DNA from: Bolinopsis microptera | Taxonomy: Eukaryota > Ctenophora > Tentaculata > Lobata > Bolinopsidae | DNA length: 64,000 bases | Direction of reading: 5' to 3' | Assembly (NCBI RefSeq): GCF_026151205.1 | Contig: NC_087077.1 | Span: 7,369,983-7,433,982, forward strand | Shown: positions 24,901 through 37,622 of the stretch, one piece after another | Layout: each line of letters begins with the position of its first letter | Numbering within the stretch: the stretch's first letter is position 1 | Translations under genes and position numbers: made by a program | Notes under the pieces: generated by a model | What the model was told of the DNA's origin: nothing | The model's database searches: none | The model's input: only the letters and a program-made list of their open reading frames with translations

Positions 24901-25774
24901 AGCTCTTCCAACTTCCAAGTATATAAGTTATGAAATCCCATATGCATATTTAAAAATGAAATACGGCTGCATAGTGACATACTACATATGGTATTTTAGA
25001 TAAAATCAAATATGTTAAACAAAAATTGAGGACTGGAAAATGCTCACTCATTGCTCAGATTACAAATTTAATTGTATCTTTCTGCTGGCCTAAATGTAAA
25101 CTATTTATGTCCTGATCACAGACTGTAAATACAAAACGTAGTTATAACTATAAGCACGAGATTCAGAAACTGCTCGGTAAAATCGGAAACATTTGACCGA
25201 CAGAACATTGTATCGAGATGGTCATCTTATCTAAGACAGTGATTTGAGAGTATCACATCACTGATTCCGTGTCAGTAGTAGTACAAAATAGTAGTTGAGT
25301 AGTAGTCAAAAGTCAAAAGTTCCAAGATAAATCTGCCAAATAGATATCCTGACAACACTCGTCGCTCAATACCTCACTGGTATATTGAGTTACATAAAAT
25401 AATGAGCACAAAATTTCCAGTTCCTATTTTGATTCACCAGTAGATTTCGTGTTTCGTGTTAAAATCATCTCCCGATTTCATAATTTGTATGATAGAGAGT
25501 GTCCTACATGGGTGTGTAATTAATGTAGCTAGTATACCAACAATCTACCATCAAACTGGAAAACAGTATTGTACTTAATCTTAATAATGCACCAAATTTT
25601 CCAAGTACAAGACGTCAATTTCTCGAAACGAAACCTCGGAGATGTTTAGCCCCTGTTGTTAATAAAATGCATTAATGCCTCCATGAACATTGAACATAAA
25701 AATAAAATGTCCATTACCATATTGAAATCTGTTCGCAGTATTTGCCGTCATCTCCGCCCTGTTAGCCGTCATCT
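24901..25774. other. upstream region of the secreted-protein gene, no gene recognised
   Basis: Must contain the promoter of the minus-strand gene starting at 24900, but no confident TATA or initiator could be chosen. CCGTCATCTCCGCC / GCCGTCATCT words at 25747-25774 abut the left end of the giant fold-back element and include its 8-bp target duplication. Confidence 0.45.
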
Positions 25775-28060
25775 GGCAAGTTTCCATAAACGATATTTTA
25801 TGATCGTCGCCGATAATCGCTTATTGAGCGCTTTTTCGGCGCTTTTTTTTTTTAAAACCGTTTACAATCGCTTTTTTTACGATTATAAACGGTTCAAAAA
25901 AAATCGCTTATAATCGACTATAATTGGTGTCATAATTCAAAAAAGCGCTTTTTTTAAATTAAAAGCGCTTATAAGCGCTTTTAAGCGCTTACTAGCGTCG
26001 CTGAGCGATTTGAAAGCGGTTTTCCAGTAGGATTGGCGCCAAAAACGGGTGGATAAGCGGTTGGCCGGATAAACGATTCGTAGGCGCTATTTTGAACCAT
26101 TTATAAGCGATTATAAGCGCTTATAAATGGGGTGCAATTTAGCTGTTTGTAAAGCGCAAATAAAGCGCTTATAAGCGCTTTTAAAATTGAGTCAGGAAAA
26201 CGCTATATTACATCTTATAACCGCTTATAATCGATTATAAGCGTTTTTTTAGAAATCGCTTATAACGGCTAATTCATCGCTATTTCACCGCTTTTACCGC
26301 TTTTCCTATCATCCATGGCCAGGTGACCAGGAATTAAAAAGCGCTTATAAGCGCTTTTTCGATGCTGCCCCTAGCCTGGTCGGAACGGGGTAGTGCCCGG
26401 AATTTAAAAGCGCTTATAAGCGATTTCTCAATTCCCCTTAACCTGGTTGGAACTTTCATGTGCTTTTCTGAGCAACCTGGGGTGCACCGGCAGAGTCAGG
26501 ATTTAAAAGCGCTTATAGGCGCTTATGATCGCTTTTCTACCACTTTTCCTATCACCCATGGCATGGGTTGGCAAGAATTATAAAGCGCTTATAAGCGTTT
26601 TTCAATGCTGCCCCTTACCTGGTCGGAACGGGGGAGTGCCCTGAATAAAAAAGCGCTCATAAGCGCTTTTTAAATGCTGCCCCTAACCTGGTCGGAACTG
26701 GAAATCAGAGTGCCCGCTTATAAGTGCTTTTCTGAGCAACCTGGGGTGCACCGGCAGAGTCAGGATTAAAAAGCGCTTATGATCGCTTTTTTACCGCTTT
26801 TCCTATCACCCATGGCCTGGTTGGCAATAATTATAAAGCGCTTATAAGCGTGTTTTCAATGCTGCCCCTAACCTGTTCGGAACGGGGGTGTGCCCGGAAT
26901 TAAAAAGCGCTTATAAACGATTTCTCAATTCTCTTCAACCTGGTCGGAACTGGAGAGTGCCCACTTGCATGTGCTTTTCTGAGCAACCTGGGGTGCACCG
27001 GCAGAGTCAGGATTTAAAAGCGCTTATAGGCGCTTATGATTGCTTTTCTACCGCTTTTCCCATCACCCATGGCCTGGTTGGCAAGAATTATAAAGCGCTT
27101 ATAAGCGTTTTTTCAATGCTGCCCCTAACCTGGTCGGAACGGGGGAGTGCCTGGAATTAATATGCGCTTATAAGCGATTTCTGAATTCCCCTTAACCTGG
27201 TCGGAACTGGAAATCAGAGTGCCCGCTTATAAGTTCTTTTCTGTGCAACCTGGGGTGCACCGGCAGAGTCAGGATTTAAAAGCGCTTATAGGCGCTTATG
27301 ATCGCTTTTCTACCGCTTTTCCTATCGCCCATGGCCTGGTTGGCAGGAATTATAAAGCGCTTATAAGCGTTTTTCAATGCTGCCACTAACCTGGTCGCAA
27401 CGGGGGAGTGCCCGGAATTAAAAGGCGCTTATAAACGATTTCTCAATTCTCTTCAACCTGGTCGGAACTGGAGAGTGCCCACTTGCATGTGCTTTTCTGA
27501 GCAACCTGGAGTGCACCGGCAGAGTCAGGATTTAAAAGCGCTTATAGGCGCTTATGATTGCTTTTCTACCGCTTTTCCCATCACCCATGGCCTGGTTGGC
27601 AAGAATTATAAAGCGCTTATAAGCGTTTTTTCAATGCTGCCCCTAACCTGGTCGGAACGGGGGAGTGCCTGGAATTAATAAGCGCTTATAAGCGATTTCT
27701 CAATTCCCCTTAACCTGGTCGGAACTAGAAATCAGAGTGCCCGCTTATAAGTGCTTTTCTGTGCAACCTGGGGTGCACCGGCAGAGTCAGGATTTAAAAG
27801 CGCTTATAGGCGCTTATGATCGCTTTTCTACCGCTTTTCCCATTACCCATGGCCTGGTTGGCAAGAATTTTAAGCGCTTTTTCAATGCTACCCCTAACCT
27901 GGTCGGAACGGGGGAGTGCCTGGAATTAATATGCGCTTATAAGCGATTTCTGAATTCCCCTTAACCTGGTCGGAACTGGAAATCAGAGTGCCCGCTTATA
28001 AGTTCTTTTCTGTGCAACCTGGGGTGCACCGGCAGAGTCAGGATTTAAAAGCGCTAAAAT
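25775..28060. repeat. left arm of fold-back element A: palindrome-spacer array
   Basis: The outer ~560 bp is rich in AGCGCTTATAAGCGCTT and AATCGCTTATAATCGATTAT motifs. Inside, a ~258-bp composite unit repeats about seven times (GTGCACCGGCAGAGTCAG near 26481, 26744, 26992, 27247, 27510, 27772, 28024). Each composite has four ~60-bp submonomers: a palindrome related to AAGCGCTTATAAGCGCTT plus a spacer containing an ACCTGG / CCAGGTT core. Open frames here (for example 90 codons at 26888) are repeat artefacts. Confidence 0.9.
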
Positions 28061-29760
28061 CGATGGAGGGTTGGCGGCTAGATCAAAGCTCAACGGCTCT
28101 GTATTAGGGGTGGACGATAAAATAAACTTGCTCAGATTTTAAAATTTTTTTGTAACACTGTTTTCTAGAGACTGTGAGAATTTTCACAATACCAAATTTG
28201 TCATACCTTTTTGGAAAGATCAGTGAGTTTCGCCTCACTAGCTGGGTGCCATTTGCTCTATCCAGAGCCCTTGCGCTTGCAGTAGCGCGCGCCCACTCAC
28301 TTCTTGACGTACTTGTGAAACAAGCGCGCCCGAAGTGGCGCGAAAGCACATGGTTAGGTGAAGGGTGCCATATTTGATGGTGCGCGGCTTTTGGAGCAAA
28401 AGTAGATGTAAAAGTCGCGTAATTTGACCAAATTCGTTGATTTTTGTCGTATTATTTCGGACACTTTCCTTGTAAGTCTATGAGTACAGAGTGAGCTCAC
28501 CAATTTTTGTTGCAATCGGAGGTCGGGAAGGATACTCAATATCTATTTGTTTGAAGAAAATTGTGCTGGCCAAAATTAGCGCTAAAAAACTATCCTACTA
28601 TACAGTCGGCACGCGCGGCTCACTGTTGATGGCGCACTACCTATCTGGATAGAGCAACGGCAGCACGAAGGCACATGGTTAAGTTAGGTGCAAAATAATC
28701 GAACATGCAGAAACTCTTAGCTTTATTGCATTGTATATCATGTGTACGCTTATTTTTGTATAAAAACCGCGACCGGCTCTTGCTAATTCGCTCGCCCAAA
28801 AATTTCACGTGACCTTGGTTTTTATGGTTTTGCAGCCGTACAAAACAATTTTACATTAACCCTAATCCCAACCATAACCCCGAAGTTATCCATAACCCGC
28901 GTACCTTAACCCAAACCCTAACATGAGCCCTAAACAATCGAAATCATGTTTTACTAGCCTGTCACGTGACTAAAACGGTTTTTGCCCATGTAACTCTCCA
29001 GGGAAATATTTTTACCCTACGTCATGGCGGGTGATTCGGGATCAGCGTCCAAAAAATACACCGATTTAGATCAATGTCATACCCAAAGGCCTTTTCACAA
29101 GAATTTACTTAAAATTTGGGCGAGCGATTTCGTAGGAGTGATTCAAACGCGCAATCTGGCGCGGTTTATTTGTTGCAGTTTTACTATCTTAATCTAATAA
29201 CCAAATTTTACAAGCTATCTCAGCACGCCTGCACGCGCAAGGCTTTACTAGCGTATATATACATTACTTTTTTTCCTATTGGTAAGCTCAGCGTGCACTT
29301 GTTTTTATGTCCACGATTGATTATGAACAAGTACGTGAATGCTGGTCACGCACACACTAACTTTCAATGAGCACCGCACTTTTTTCAGACGTCGTGATTC
29401 GCTCAGCCCGACTAGAGATTCCTTGGAATGACATAAACAGGCCTGTCATACTCGTTGACAGACTGAGCGTGGCCCAGCGCAATAATTTAATTTCATATAC
29501 TATATTTTTCTTTTGCAAGTTCTGAATGTGAAGTGTGTATGACTGATGACGCAGCGCGCATCGACCGCCACCAAGACAACCACCACCATTAACAACATAT
29601 AAATAAACGCTTGCAAGCGCTTTACAATTTCTGACGATTATTGTCGGAGAACTTTGCCGCGCCGTGCACTTAGCCTTCTTGGCTTCTAGATCGCCAGTCA
29701 AACAACTATGTTTAAATCCATGTTGATAAATGATAGATAAATCGGTAAAAACCAGCAATA
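28061..29760. other. core of fold-back element A
   Basis: Non-repetitive interior containing a TIR-bounded MITE (28783-29132) and several short frames (for example 29116-29370 plus, 29357-29758 minus). None has recognisable domains. The same core, inverted, occupies about 36640-38800 in element B. The shared frames are partly preserved, but indels between the copies (such as LNLITK versus LITK in the 29116 frame) do not show a selected protein. Confidence 0.6.
28783..29132 (+). mobile_element. ~350-bp MITE with telomere-like CCCTAA tract, copy 1
   Basis: The left end CTAATTCGCTCGCCCAAAAA and right end TTTGGGCGAGCGATTTCG form the terminal inverted repeat, with TA on the right flank. The interior holds imperfect CCCTAACCC-type repeats (28855-28930), CACGTGAC words on both sides, and a strongly conserved block TGATTCGGGATCAGCGTC near 29032. 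It is nested in the core of fold-back element A. Confidence 0.8.
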
Positions 29761-32700
29761 AAAAGTGATTGTAATCGCTTATAACTTATAACCGCTTTTC
29801 AAATCCTTAGGTGCCCATGGGTGATGGGAAAAGCGGTAGATAAGCGATCATAAGCGCCTATAAGCGCTTTTAAATCCTGACTCTGCCGGTGCACCCCAGT
29901 TTGCTCAGAAAAGCACATACGAGTGGGCACTCTCCAGTTCCGACCAGGTTGAAGGGAATTGAGAAATCGCTTATAACTATAAGCGCTTTTAAATTCCGGG
30001 CACTCCCCCGTTCCGACCAGGTTATGGGCAGCATTGAAAAAGTGCTTATAAGCGCCTTTTCATTCCGGGCACTCCCCCGTTGCGACCAGGTTAGTGGCAG
30101 CATTGAAAAAGCGCTTATAAGCGCTTTCTAATTCCTGCCAACCAGGCCATGGGCGATAGGAAAAGCGGTATAAAAGCGATCATAAGCGCCTATAAGCGCT
30201 TTTAAATCCTGACTCTGCCGGTGCACCCCAGGTTACACAGAAAAGCACTTATAAGCGGGCACTCTGATTTCTAGTTCCGACCAGGTTAAGGGGAATTGAG
30301 AAATCGCTTATAAGCGCTTATTAATTCCAGGCACTCCCCCGTTCCGACCAGGTTAGGGGCAGCATTGAAAAAACGCTTATAAGCGCTTTATAATTCTTGC
30401 CAACCAGGCCATGGGTGATGGGAAAAGCGGTAGAAAAGCAATCATAAGCGCCTATAAGCGCTTTTAAATCCTGACTCTGCCGGTGCACCCTAGGTTGCTC
30501 AGAAAAGCACATGCAAGTGGGCACTCTCCAGTTCCAACCAGGTTGAAGAGAATTGAGAAATTGTTTATAAGCGCCTTTTAATTCCGGGCACTCCCCCGTT
30601 GCGACCAGGTTAGTGGCAGCATTGAAAAAGCGCTTATAAGCGCTTTCTAATTCCTGCCAACCAGGCCATGGGCGATAGGAAAAGCGGTAGAAAAGCGATC
30701 ATAAGCGCCTATAAGCGCTTTTAAATCCTGACTCTGCCGGTGCACCCCAGGTTGCACAGAAAAGAACTTATAAGCGGGCACTCTGATTTCCAGTTCCGAC
30801 CAGGTTAAGGGGAATTCAGAAATCGCTTATAAGCGCATATTAATTCCAGGCACTCCCCCGTTCCGACCAGGTTAGGGGCAGCATTGAAAAAACGCTTATA
30901 AGCGCTTTATAATTCTTGCCAACCAGGCCATGGGTGATGGGAAAAGCGGTAGAAAAGCAATCATAAGCGCCTATAAGCGCTTTTAAATCCTGAATCTGCT
31001 GGTGCACCCCAGGTTGCTCAGAAAAGCACATGCAAGTGGGCACTCTCCAGTTCCGACCAGGTTGAAGAGAATTGAGAAATCGTTTATAAGCGCTTTTTAA
31101 TTCCGGGCACACCCCCGTTCCGAACAGGTTAGGGGCAGCATTGAAAAAACGCTTATAAGCGCTTTATAATTCTTGCCAACCAGGCCATGGGTGATGGGAA
31201 AAGCGGTAGAAAAGCAATCATAAGCGCCTATAAGCGCTTTTAAATCCTGACTCTGCTGGTGCACCCCAGGTTGCTCAGAAAAGCACATGCAAGTGGGCAC
31301 TCTCCAGTTCCGACCAGGTTGAAGAGAATTGAGAAATCGTTTATAAGCGCTTTTTAATTCCGGGTACACCCCCGTTTCGAACAGGTTAGGGGCAGCATTG
31401 AAAAAACGCTTATAAGCGCTTTATAATTCTTGCCAACCAGGCCATGGGTGATAGGAAAAGCGGTAGAAAAGCGATCATAAGCGCTTTTTAATCCTGACTC
31501 TGCCGGTGCACCCCAGGTTGCACAGAAAAGAACTTATAAGCGGGCACTCTGATTTCCAGTTCCGACCAGGTTAAGGGGAATTCAGAAATCGCTTATAAGC
31601 GCATATTAATTCCAGGCACTCCCCCGTTCCGACCAGGTTAGGGGCAGCATTGAAAAAACGCTTATAAGCGCTTTATAATTCTTGCCAACCAGGCCATGGG
31701 TGATGGGAAAAGCGGTAGAAAAGCAATCATAAGCGCCTATAAGCGCTTTTAAATCCTGACTCTGCCGGTGCACCCCAGGTTGCTCAGAAAAGCACATGCA
31801 AGTGGGCACTCTCCAGTTCCGACCAGGTTGAAGAGAATTGAGAAATCGTTTATAAGCGCTTTTTAATTCCGGGCACACCCCCGTTCCGAACAGGTTAGGG
31901 GCAGCATTGAAAACACGCTTATAAGCGCTTTATAATTATTGCCAACCAGGCCATGGGTGATAGGAAAAGCGGTAAAAAAGCGATCATAAGCGCTTTTTAA
32001 TCCTGACTCTGCCGGTGCACCCCAGGTTGCTCAGAAAAGCACTTATAAGCGGGCACTCTGATTTCCAGTTCCGACCAGGTTAGGGGCAGCATTTAAAAAG
32101 CGCTTATGAGCGCTTTTTTATTCAGGGCACTCCCCCGTTCCGACCAGGTAAGGGGCAGCATTGAAAAACGCTTATAAGCGCTTTATAATTCTTGCCAACC
32201 CATGCCATGGGTGATAGGAAAAGTGGTAGAAAAGCGATCATAAGCGCCTATAAGCGCTTTTAAATCCTGACTCTGCCGGTGCACCCCAGGTTGCTCAGAA
32301 AAGCACATGAAAGTTCCAACCAGGTTAAGGGGAATTGAGAAATCGCTTATAAGCGCTTTTAAATTCCGGGCACTACCCCGTTCCGACCAGGCTAGGGGCA
32401 GCATCGAAAAAGCGCTTATAAGCGCTTTTTAATTCCTGGTCACCTGGCCATGGATGATAGGAAAAGCGGTAAAAGCGGTGAAATAGCGATGAATTAGCCG
32501 TTATAAGCGATTTCTAAAAAAACGCTTATAATCGATTATAAGCGGTTATAAGATGTAATATAGCGTTTTCCTGACTCAATTTTAAAAGCGCTTATAAGCG
32601 CTTTATTTGCGCTTTACAAACAGCTAAATTGCACCCCATTTATAAGCGCTTATAATCGCTTATAAATGGTTCAAAATAGCGCCTACGAATCGCTTATCCG

Positions 32701-32991
32701 GCCAACCGCTTATCCACCCGTTTTTGGCGCCAATCCTACTGGAAAACCGCTTTCAAATCGCTCAGCGACGCTAGTAAGCGCTTAAAAGCGCTTATAAGCG
32801 CTTTTAATTTCAAAAAAGCGCTTTTTTGAATTATGACACCAATTATAGTCGATTATAAGCGATTTTTTTTGAACCGTTTATAATCGTAAAAAAAGCGATT
32901 GTAAACGGTTTTTAAAAAAAAAAGCGCCGAAAAAGCGCTCAATAAGCGATTATCGGCGACGATCATAAAATATCGTTTATGGAAACTTGCC
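29761..32991. repeat. right arm of fold-back element A: palindrome-spacer array
   Basis: Complement of the left arm but longer. CTGACTCTGCCGGTGCACC recurs about ten times at roughly 247-262 bp spacing (29877, 30211, 30472, 30728, 30986, 31247, 31494, 31756, 32006, 32268). The four spacer words begin CTGACTCTGCCGG, GGGCACTCTGATTTCC, TTCCGGGCACTCCCCC and TTCTTGCCAACCAGG, each separated by an AAGCGCTTATAAGCGCTT-type palindrome. All four words share an ACCAGGTTAGGGG-like core, showing descent from one ~62-bp monomer. Confidence 0.9.
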
Positions 32992-33151
32992 CGTCATCTT
33001 CACCGTTTCTTTTGTCTGCAAGTGCAAATAATTTGTTTGATTTTCGAATGACTTGATCACATCTTGAAGCAAGAGTGGTGGTGGAATGGTTGCGACATGG
33101 AGGATTTGGCGATAAAAACATACTAAAATTGAAAATAGTTAATAAAATATC

Positions 33152-33660
33152 ACAGTGCTGGCAAGCACGACCGTTGCATTTATTGTGGGTATACTATGTA
33201 CCCCATTTACTATTATACCCCCTTTACTATTATACCCCCTTTGGTACACATTACAAGCCTCTTTCGTGCACGTGAAGCGTGCACTCCGGCCGGAGGCGGC
33301 GGCCGAAGGCCGCCGCCTCCGGCAGGAGTTTTTCAGGCATTAAGACTCATCGGAAGTCGTTCAGCAGATTTATTTTTAGTTCAAAACATTCTAATTTGAT
33401 GTCAAAGATGACAGGAATAAAAAATAGTTATGTTGAAATTTTAAGAAATTTGCATAAAATACTCGCCAGCACTGTTATACGAAATTCGGTAAAAAACCCA
33501 AAATCGCCATATTCAGGTGCCTTAAAAACCATGTTAAAACTAAGTTAGAGATCTGAAATTTTTCAGGGCGTCTAGACGTTGACCAAATCGACTGCAAAAA
33601 AAGTTTCAGGTTTCAGGATTATCGGGAAATGGGTTTTCTAGAACCCCTGTTTTACGATAG
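33152..33660. mobile_element. CACAGTGCTGGCAAGCACGA-type dispersed element
   Basis: The tip CACAGTGCTGGCAAGCACGA is shared with 42297-42339 and, with changes, 54535. Internal blocks (AAATCGCCATATTCAGGTGC, ACCATGTTAAAAC, GTTTCAGGATTATCGGGAA) match the complement of 54680-54830. No coding capacity is recognised; it is a probable non-autonomous DNA element, boundaries approximate. Confidence 0.6.
33290..33322. other. perfect GC-rich hairpin, 15-bp stem, GAA loop
   Basis: CCGGAGGCGGCGGCC - GAA - GGCCGCCGCCTCCGG, with partial extension by flanking ACTCC / GGAGT. It is strikingly GC-rich in an AT-rich context. Confidence 0.9.
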
Positions 33661-34394
33661 ATTGTCGTGATACAGATATACATACATATATATGGACACG
33701 TTCATTTGAGTTTGAGGATATTGGTAAATAAAAATAATAGCGTTTTTGACGATAGTGGCTTAATTTTGACATCTATTAACCTAGCACGTTCAGAAGTTCT
33801 GAATATTAGCCACATAACCAATACTCCCATATGCACTGCCACTGCTCAGAAAGAAAATCTATTGTTGTTAGACACTAAAATGTATCAAATGTCACATTTT
33901 GTGTGACTTAATTAACTGCAGTTGTCTAATTACCATTCCTTGGCCTGAAACATAGTAGATTAGGTCAATCTAACAATTATGATACAACATTGGTTAAAGG
34001 GCACGGATTGAACGGTTACAAGGCAATATTTAGGTAACTTTGTCACACTCAGAATACCATACCTCTATTCTACTGTGATGTGTCCTCAAAACCCTTTTTA
34101 CTCATTATTTGATGGTTGATCTACCAAGTACGGAGTACCAATCATAGCCCTTAAATATGTTGCTTTGAAAAGTTAGCTAATACAGGCACTTGGTTATTGG
34201 GACATGAGGTTAATTCTGTCACAATATATGGAATTTAAAATTTTGGGCGAATTATTTATATCTGATTTTAGTTTGAAAGGCGGGAAAACTTTACATGATG
34301 ACAAAGTAGTTGATGCAAGTTAAGATCAGTTGATGTTTACATTGTCACAGAAAATTATACGAAATCGCAAACAATGATTATATAATGAAATAGT

Positions 34395-36640
34395 GGCAAG
34401 TTTCCATAAACGATATTTTATGATCGTCGCCGATAATCGCTTATTGAGCGCTTTTTCGGCGCTTTTTAAAAAAAAAACCGTTTACAATCGCTTTTTTTAC
34501 GATTATAAACGGTTCAAAAAAAATCGCTTATAATCGACTATAATTGATGTCATAATTCAAAAAAGCGCTTTTTTGAATTTAAAAGCGCTTATAAGCGCTT
34601 TTAAGCGCTTACTAGCGTCGCTGAGCGATTTGAAAGCGGTTTTCCAGTAGGATTGGCGCCAAAAACGGGTGGATAAGCGGTTGGCCGAATAAGCGATTCG
34701 TAGGCGCTTTTTTGAACCATTTATAAGAGATTATAAGCGCTTATAATTGGGGTGCAATTTAGCTGTTTGTAAAGCGCAAATAAAGCGCTTATAAGCGCTT
34801 TTAAAATTGAGTCAGGAAAACGCTATATTACATCTTATAACCGCTTATAATCGATTATAAGCGTTTTTTTAGAAATCGCTTATTACGGCTAATTCATCGC
34901 TATTTCACCGCTTTTACCGCTTTTCCTATCATCCATGGCCAGGTGAGCAGGAATTAAAAAGCGCTTATAAGCGCTTTTTCGATGCTGCCCCTAGCCTGGT
35001 CGGAACGGGGTAGTGCCCGGAATTTAAAAGCGCTTATAAGCGATTTCTCAATTCCCCTTAACCTGGTTGGAACTTTCATGTGCTTTTCTGAGCAACCTGG
35101 GGTGCACCGGCAGAGTCAGGATTTAAAAGCGCTTATAGGCGCTTATGATCGCTTTTCTACCACTTTTCCTATCACCCATGGCATGGGTTGGCAAGAATTA
35201 TAAAGCGCTTATAAGCGTTTTTCAATGCTGCCCCTTAGCTGGTCGGAACGGGGGAGTGCCCGGAATTTAAAAGCGCTTATAAGCGCTTTTTAAATGCTGC
35301 CCCTAACCTGGTCGGAACTGGAAATCAGAGTGCCCGCTTATAAGTGGTTTTCTGAGCAACCTGGGGTGCACCGGCAGAGTCAGGATTAAAAAGCGCTTAT
35401 GATCGCTTTTCTACCGCTTTTCCTATCACCCATGGCCTGGTTGGCAAGAATTATAAAGCGCTTATAAGCGTTTTTTCAATGCTGCCCCTAACCTGTTCGG
35501 AACGGGGGTGTGCCCGGAATTAAAAAGCGCTTATAAACGATTTCTCAATTCTCTTCAACCTGGTCGGAACTGGAGAGTGCCCACTTGCATGTGCTTTTCT
35601 GAGCAACCTGGGGTGCACCGGCAGAGTCAGGATTTAAAAGCGCTTATAGGCGCTTATGATTGCTTTTCTACCGCTTTTCCCATCACCCATGGCCTGGTTG
35701 GCAAGAATTATAAAGCGCTTATAAGCGTTTTTTCAATGCTGCCCCTAACCTGGTCGGAACGGGGGAGTGCCTGGAATTAATAAGCGCTTATAAGCGATTT
35801 CTCAATTCCCCTTAACCTGGTCGGAACTAGAAATCAGAGTGCCCGCTTATAAGTGCTTTTCTGTGCAACCTGGGGTGCACCGGCAGAGTCAGGATTTAAA
35901 AGCGCTTATAGGCGCTTATGATCGCTTTTCTACCGCTTTTCCCATTACCCATGGCCTGATTGGCAAGAATTTTAAGCGCTATTTCAATGCTGCCCCTAAC
36001 CTGGTCGGAACGGGGGAGTGCCTGGAATTAATATGCGCTTATAAGCGATTTCTGAATTCCCCTTAACATGGTCGGAACTGGAAATCAGAGTGCCCGCTTA
36101 TAAGTTCTTTTCTGTGCAACCTGGGGTGCACCGGCAGAGTCAGGATTTAAAAGCGCTTATAGGCGCTTATGATCGCTTTTCTACCGCTTTTCCTATCGCC
36201 CATGGCCTGGTTGGCAGGAATTAGAAAGCGCTTATAAGCGCTTTTTCAATGCTGCCACTAGCTCGGTCGCAACGGGGGAGTGCCCGGAATTAAAAGGCGC
36301 TTATAAGCACTTTTTCAATGCTGCCCCTAACCTGGTAGGAACGGGGGAGTGCCCGGAATTTAAAAGCGCTTATAGTTATAAGCGATTTCTCAATTCCCTT
36401 CAACCTGGTCGGAACTGGAGAGTGCCCACTCGTATGTGCTTTTCTGAGCAAACTGGGGTGCACCGGCAGAGTCAGGATTTAAAAGCGCTTATAGGCGCTT
36501 ATGATCGCTTATCTACCGCTTTTCCCATCACCCATGGGCTGGTTGGCAGGAATGAGAAAGCGCTTATAAGCGCTTTTTTAATGCTGCCCCTAAGGATTTG
36601 AAAAGCGGTTATAAGTTATAAACGATTACAATCACTTTTT
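34395..36640. repeat. left arm of fold-back element B: palindrome-spacer array
   Basis: Same outer block and ~258-bp composite units as the left arm of element A, about six composites. The first kilobase is nearly identical to 25775-26600. Local differences include CTACTTTTTTTTT-tract length near 34467 and loss or gain of submonomers. Confidence 0.88.
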
Positions 36641-37272
36641 ATTGCTGGTTTTTACCGATTTATCTATCATTTATCAACATGGATTTAAACATAGTTGTTT
36701 GACTGGCGATCTAGAAGCCAAGCAAGAAGGCTAAGTGCACGGCGCGGCAAAGTTCTCCGACAATAATTGTCAGAAATTGTAAAGCGCTTGCAAGCGTTTA
36801 TTTATATGTTGTTAATGGTGGTGGTTGTTTGGTGGCGGTCGATGCGCGCTGCGTCATCAGTCATACACACTTCACATTCAGAACTTGCAAAAGAAAAATA
36901 TAGTATATGAAATTAAATTATTGCGCTGGGCCACGCTCACTGCTCAGTCTGTCAACGAGTATGACAGGCCTGTTTATGTCATTCCAAGGAATCTCTAGTC
37001 GGGCTGAGCGAATCACGACGTCTGAAAAAAGTGCGGTGCTCATTGAAAGTTAGTGTGTGCGTGACCAGCATTCACGTACTTGTTCATAATCAATCGTGGA
37101 CATAAAAACAAATGCACGCTGAGTACCAATAGGAAAAAAGTAATGTATGTATATATACGCTAGTAAAGCCGTGCGCGTGCAGGCGTGCTGAGATAGCTTG
37201 TAAAATTTGGTTATTAGATAGTAAAACTGCAACAAATAAACCGCGCCAGATTGCGCGTTTAAATCGCTCCTA

Positions 37273-37622
37273 CGAAATCGCTCGCCCAAATTTTAAGAAA
37301 ATTCTTGTGAAAAGGCCTTTGGGTATGACATTGATCTAAATCGGTGTATTTTTTGGACGCTGATCCCGAATCACCCGCCATGGCGTAGGGTAAAAATATT
37401 TCCCTGGAGAGTTACATGGGCAAAAACCGTTTTAGTCACGTGACAGGCTAGTAAAACATAATTTCGATTGTTTAGGGCTCATGTTAGGGTTTGGGTTAAG
37501 GTACGCGGGTTATGGATAGCTTCGGGGTTATGGTTGGGATTAGGGTTTATGTAAAATTGTTTTGTACGGCTGCAAAACCATAAAAACCAAGGTCACGTGA
37601 AATTTTTGGGCGAGTGAATTAG
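37273..37622 (-). mobile_element. telomere-motif MITE, copy 2 (inverted)
   Basis: TIRs CGAAATCGCTCGCCC and GGGCGAGTGAATTAG, with TA at the left flank (37271-37272). The interior carries TTAGGGTTTGGGTTAAGG-type repeats and the conserved GCTGATCCCGAATCACCC block. It is the orthologous copy of 28783-29132 in the inverted core. Confidence 0.8.

Larger units (their letters stand above)
25775..32991. mobile_element. giant fold-back element A (7217 bp) with 8-bp target duplication
   Basis: The ends are GGCAAGTTTCCATAAACGAT at 25775 and its complement ending at 32991. The 8-bp direct repeat CGTCATCT flanks both sides (25767-25774, 32992-32999). The element consists of a left arm to about 28060, a non-repetitive core to about 29760 and a right arm. 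The arms are complementary overall and built from AAGCGCTTATAAGCGCTT palindromes and spacer words. No transposase was recognised, so it is presumably moved in trans. An 8-bp duplication is compatible with hAT, P or Merlin-type transposases. The architecture recalls sea-urchin TU and Drosophila FB fold-back elements, by analogy only. Confidence 0.9.
32992..34394. other. spacer between the two giant fold-back elements
   Basis: No gene recognised. It contains a dispersed-repeat copy from about 33152 (CACAGTGCTGGCAAGCACGA) to about 33660, which is shared with 54535-54957. It also has three TATACCCC-type short repeats at 33200-33245 and a GC-rich perfect hairpin at 33290-33322. A block near 33680-33720 (TTCATTTGAGTTTGAGGATA) is the complement of sequence at about 43440-43475. 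Confidence 0.6.

Noticed and set aside
28855-28930. CCCTAACCC tracts as a telomere or interstitial telomere
   Set aside because: They are short, degenerate and always at the same position inside a TIR-bounded ~350-bp element, so they are part of a MITE.
29357-29758. 133-codon minus-strand frame in the core of element A as a transposase
   Set aside because: No catalytic or DNA-binding motif is visible. Being shared with element B is expected from common descent.
25775-32991. CRISPR-like pattern of ~18-bp palindromic repeats with ~40-bp spacers
   Set aside because: The spacers are four recurring words and not unique sequences, the repeats are degenerate, the host is eukaryotic and no cas genes are present. 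It is the arm of a fold-back transposon.
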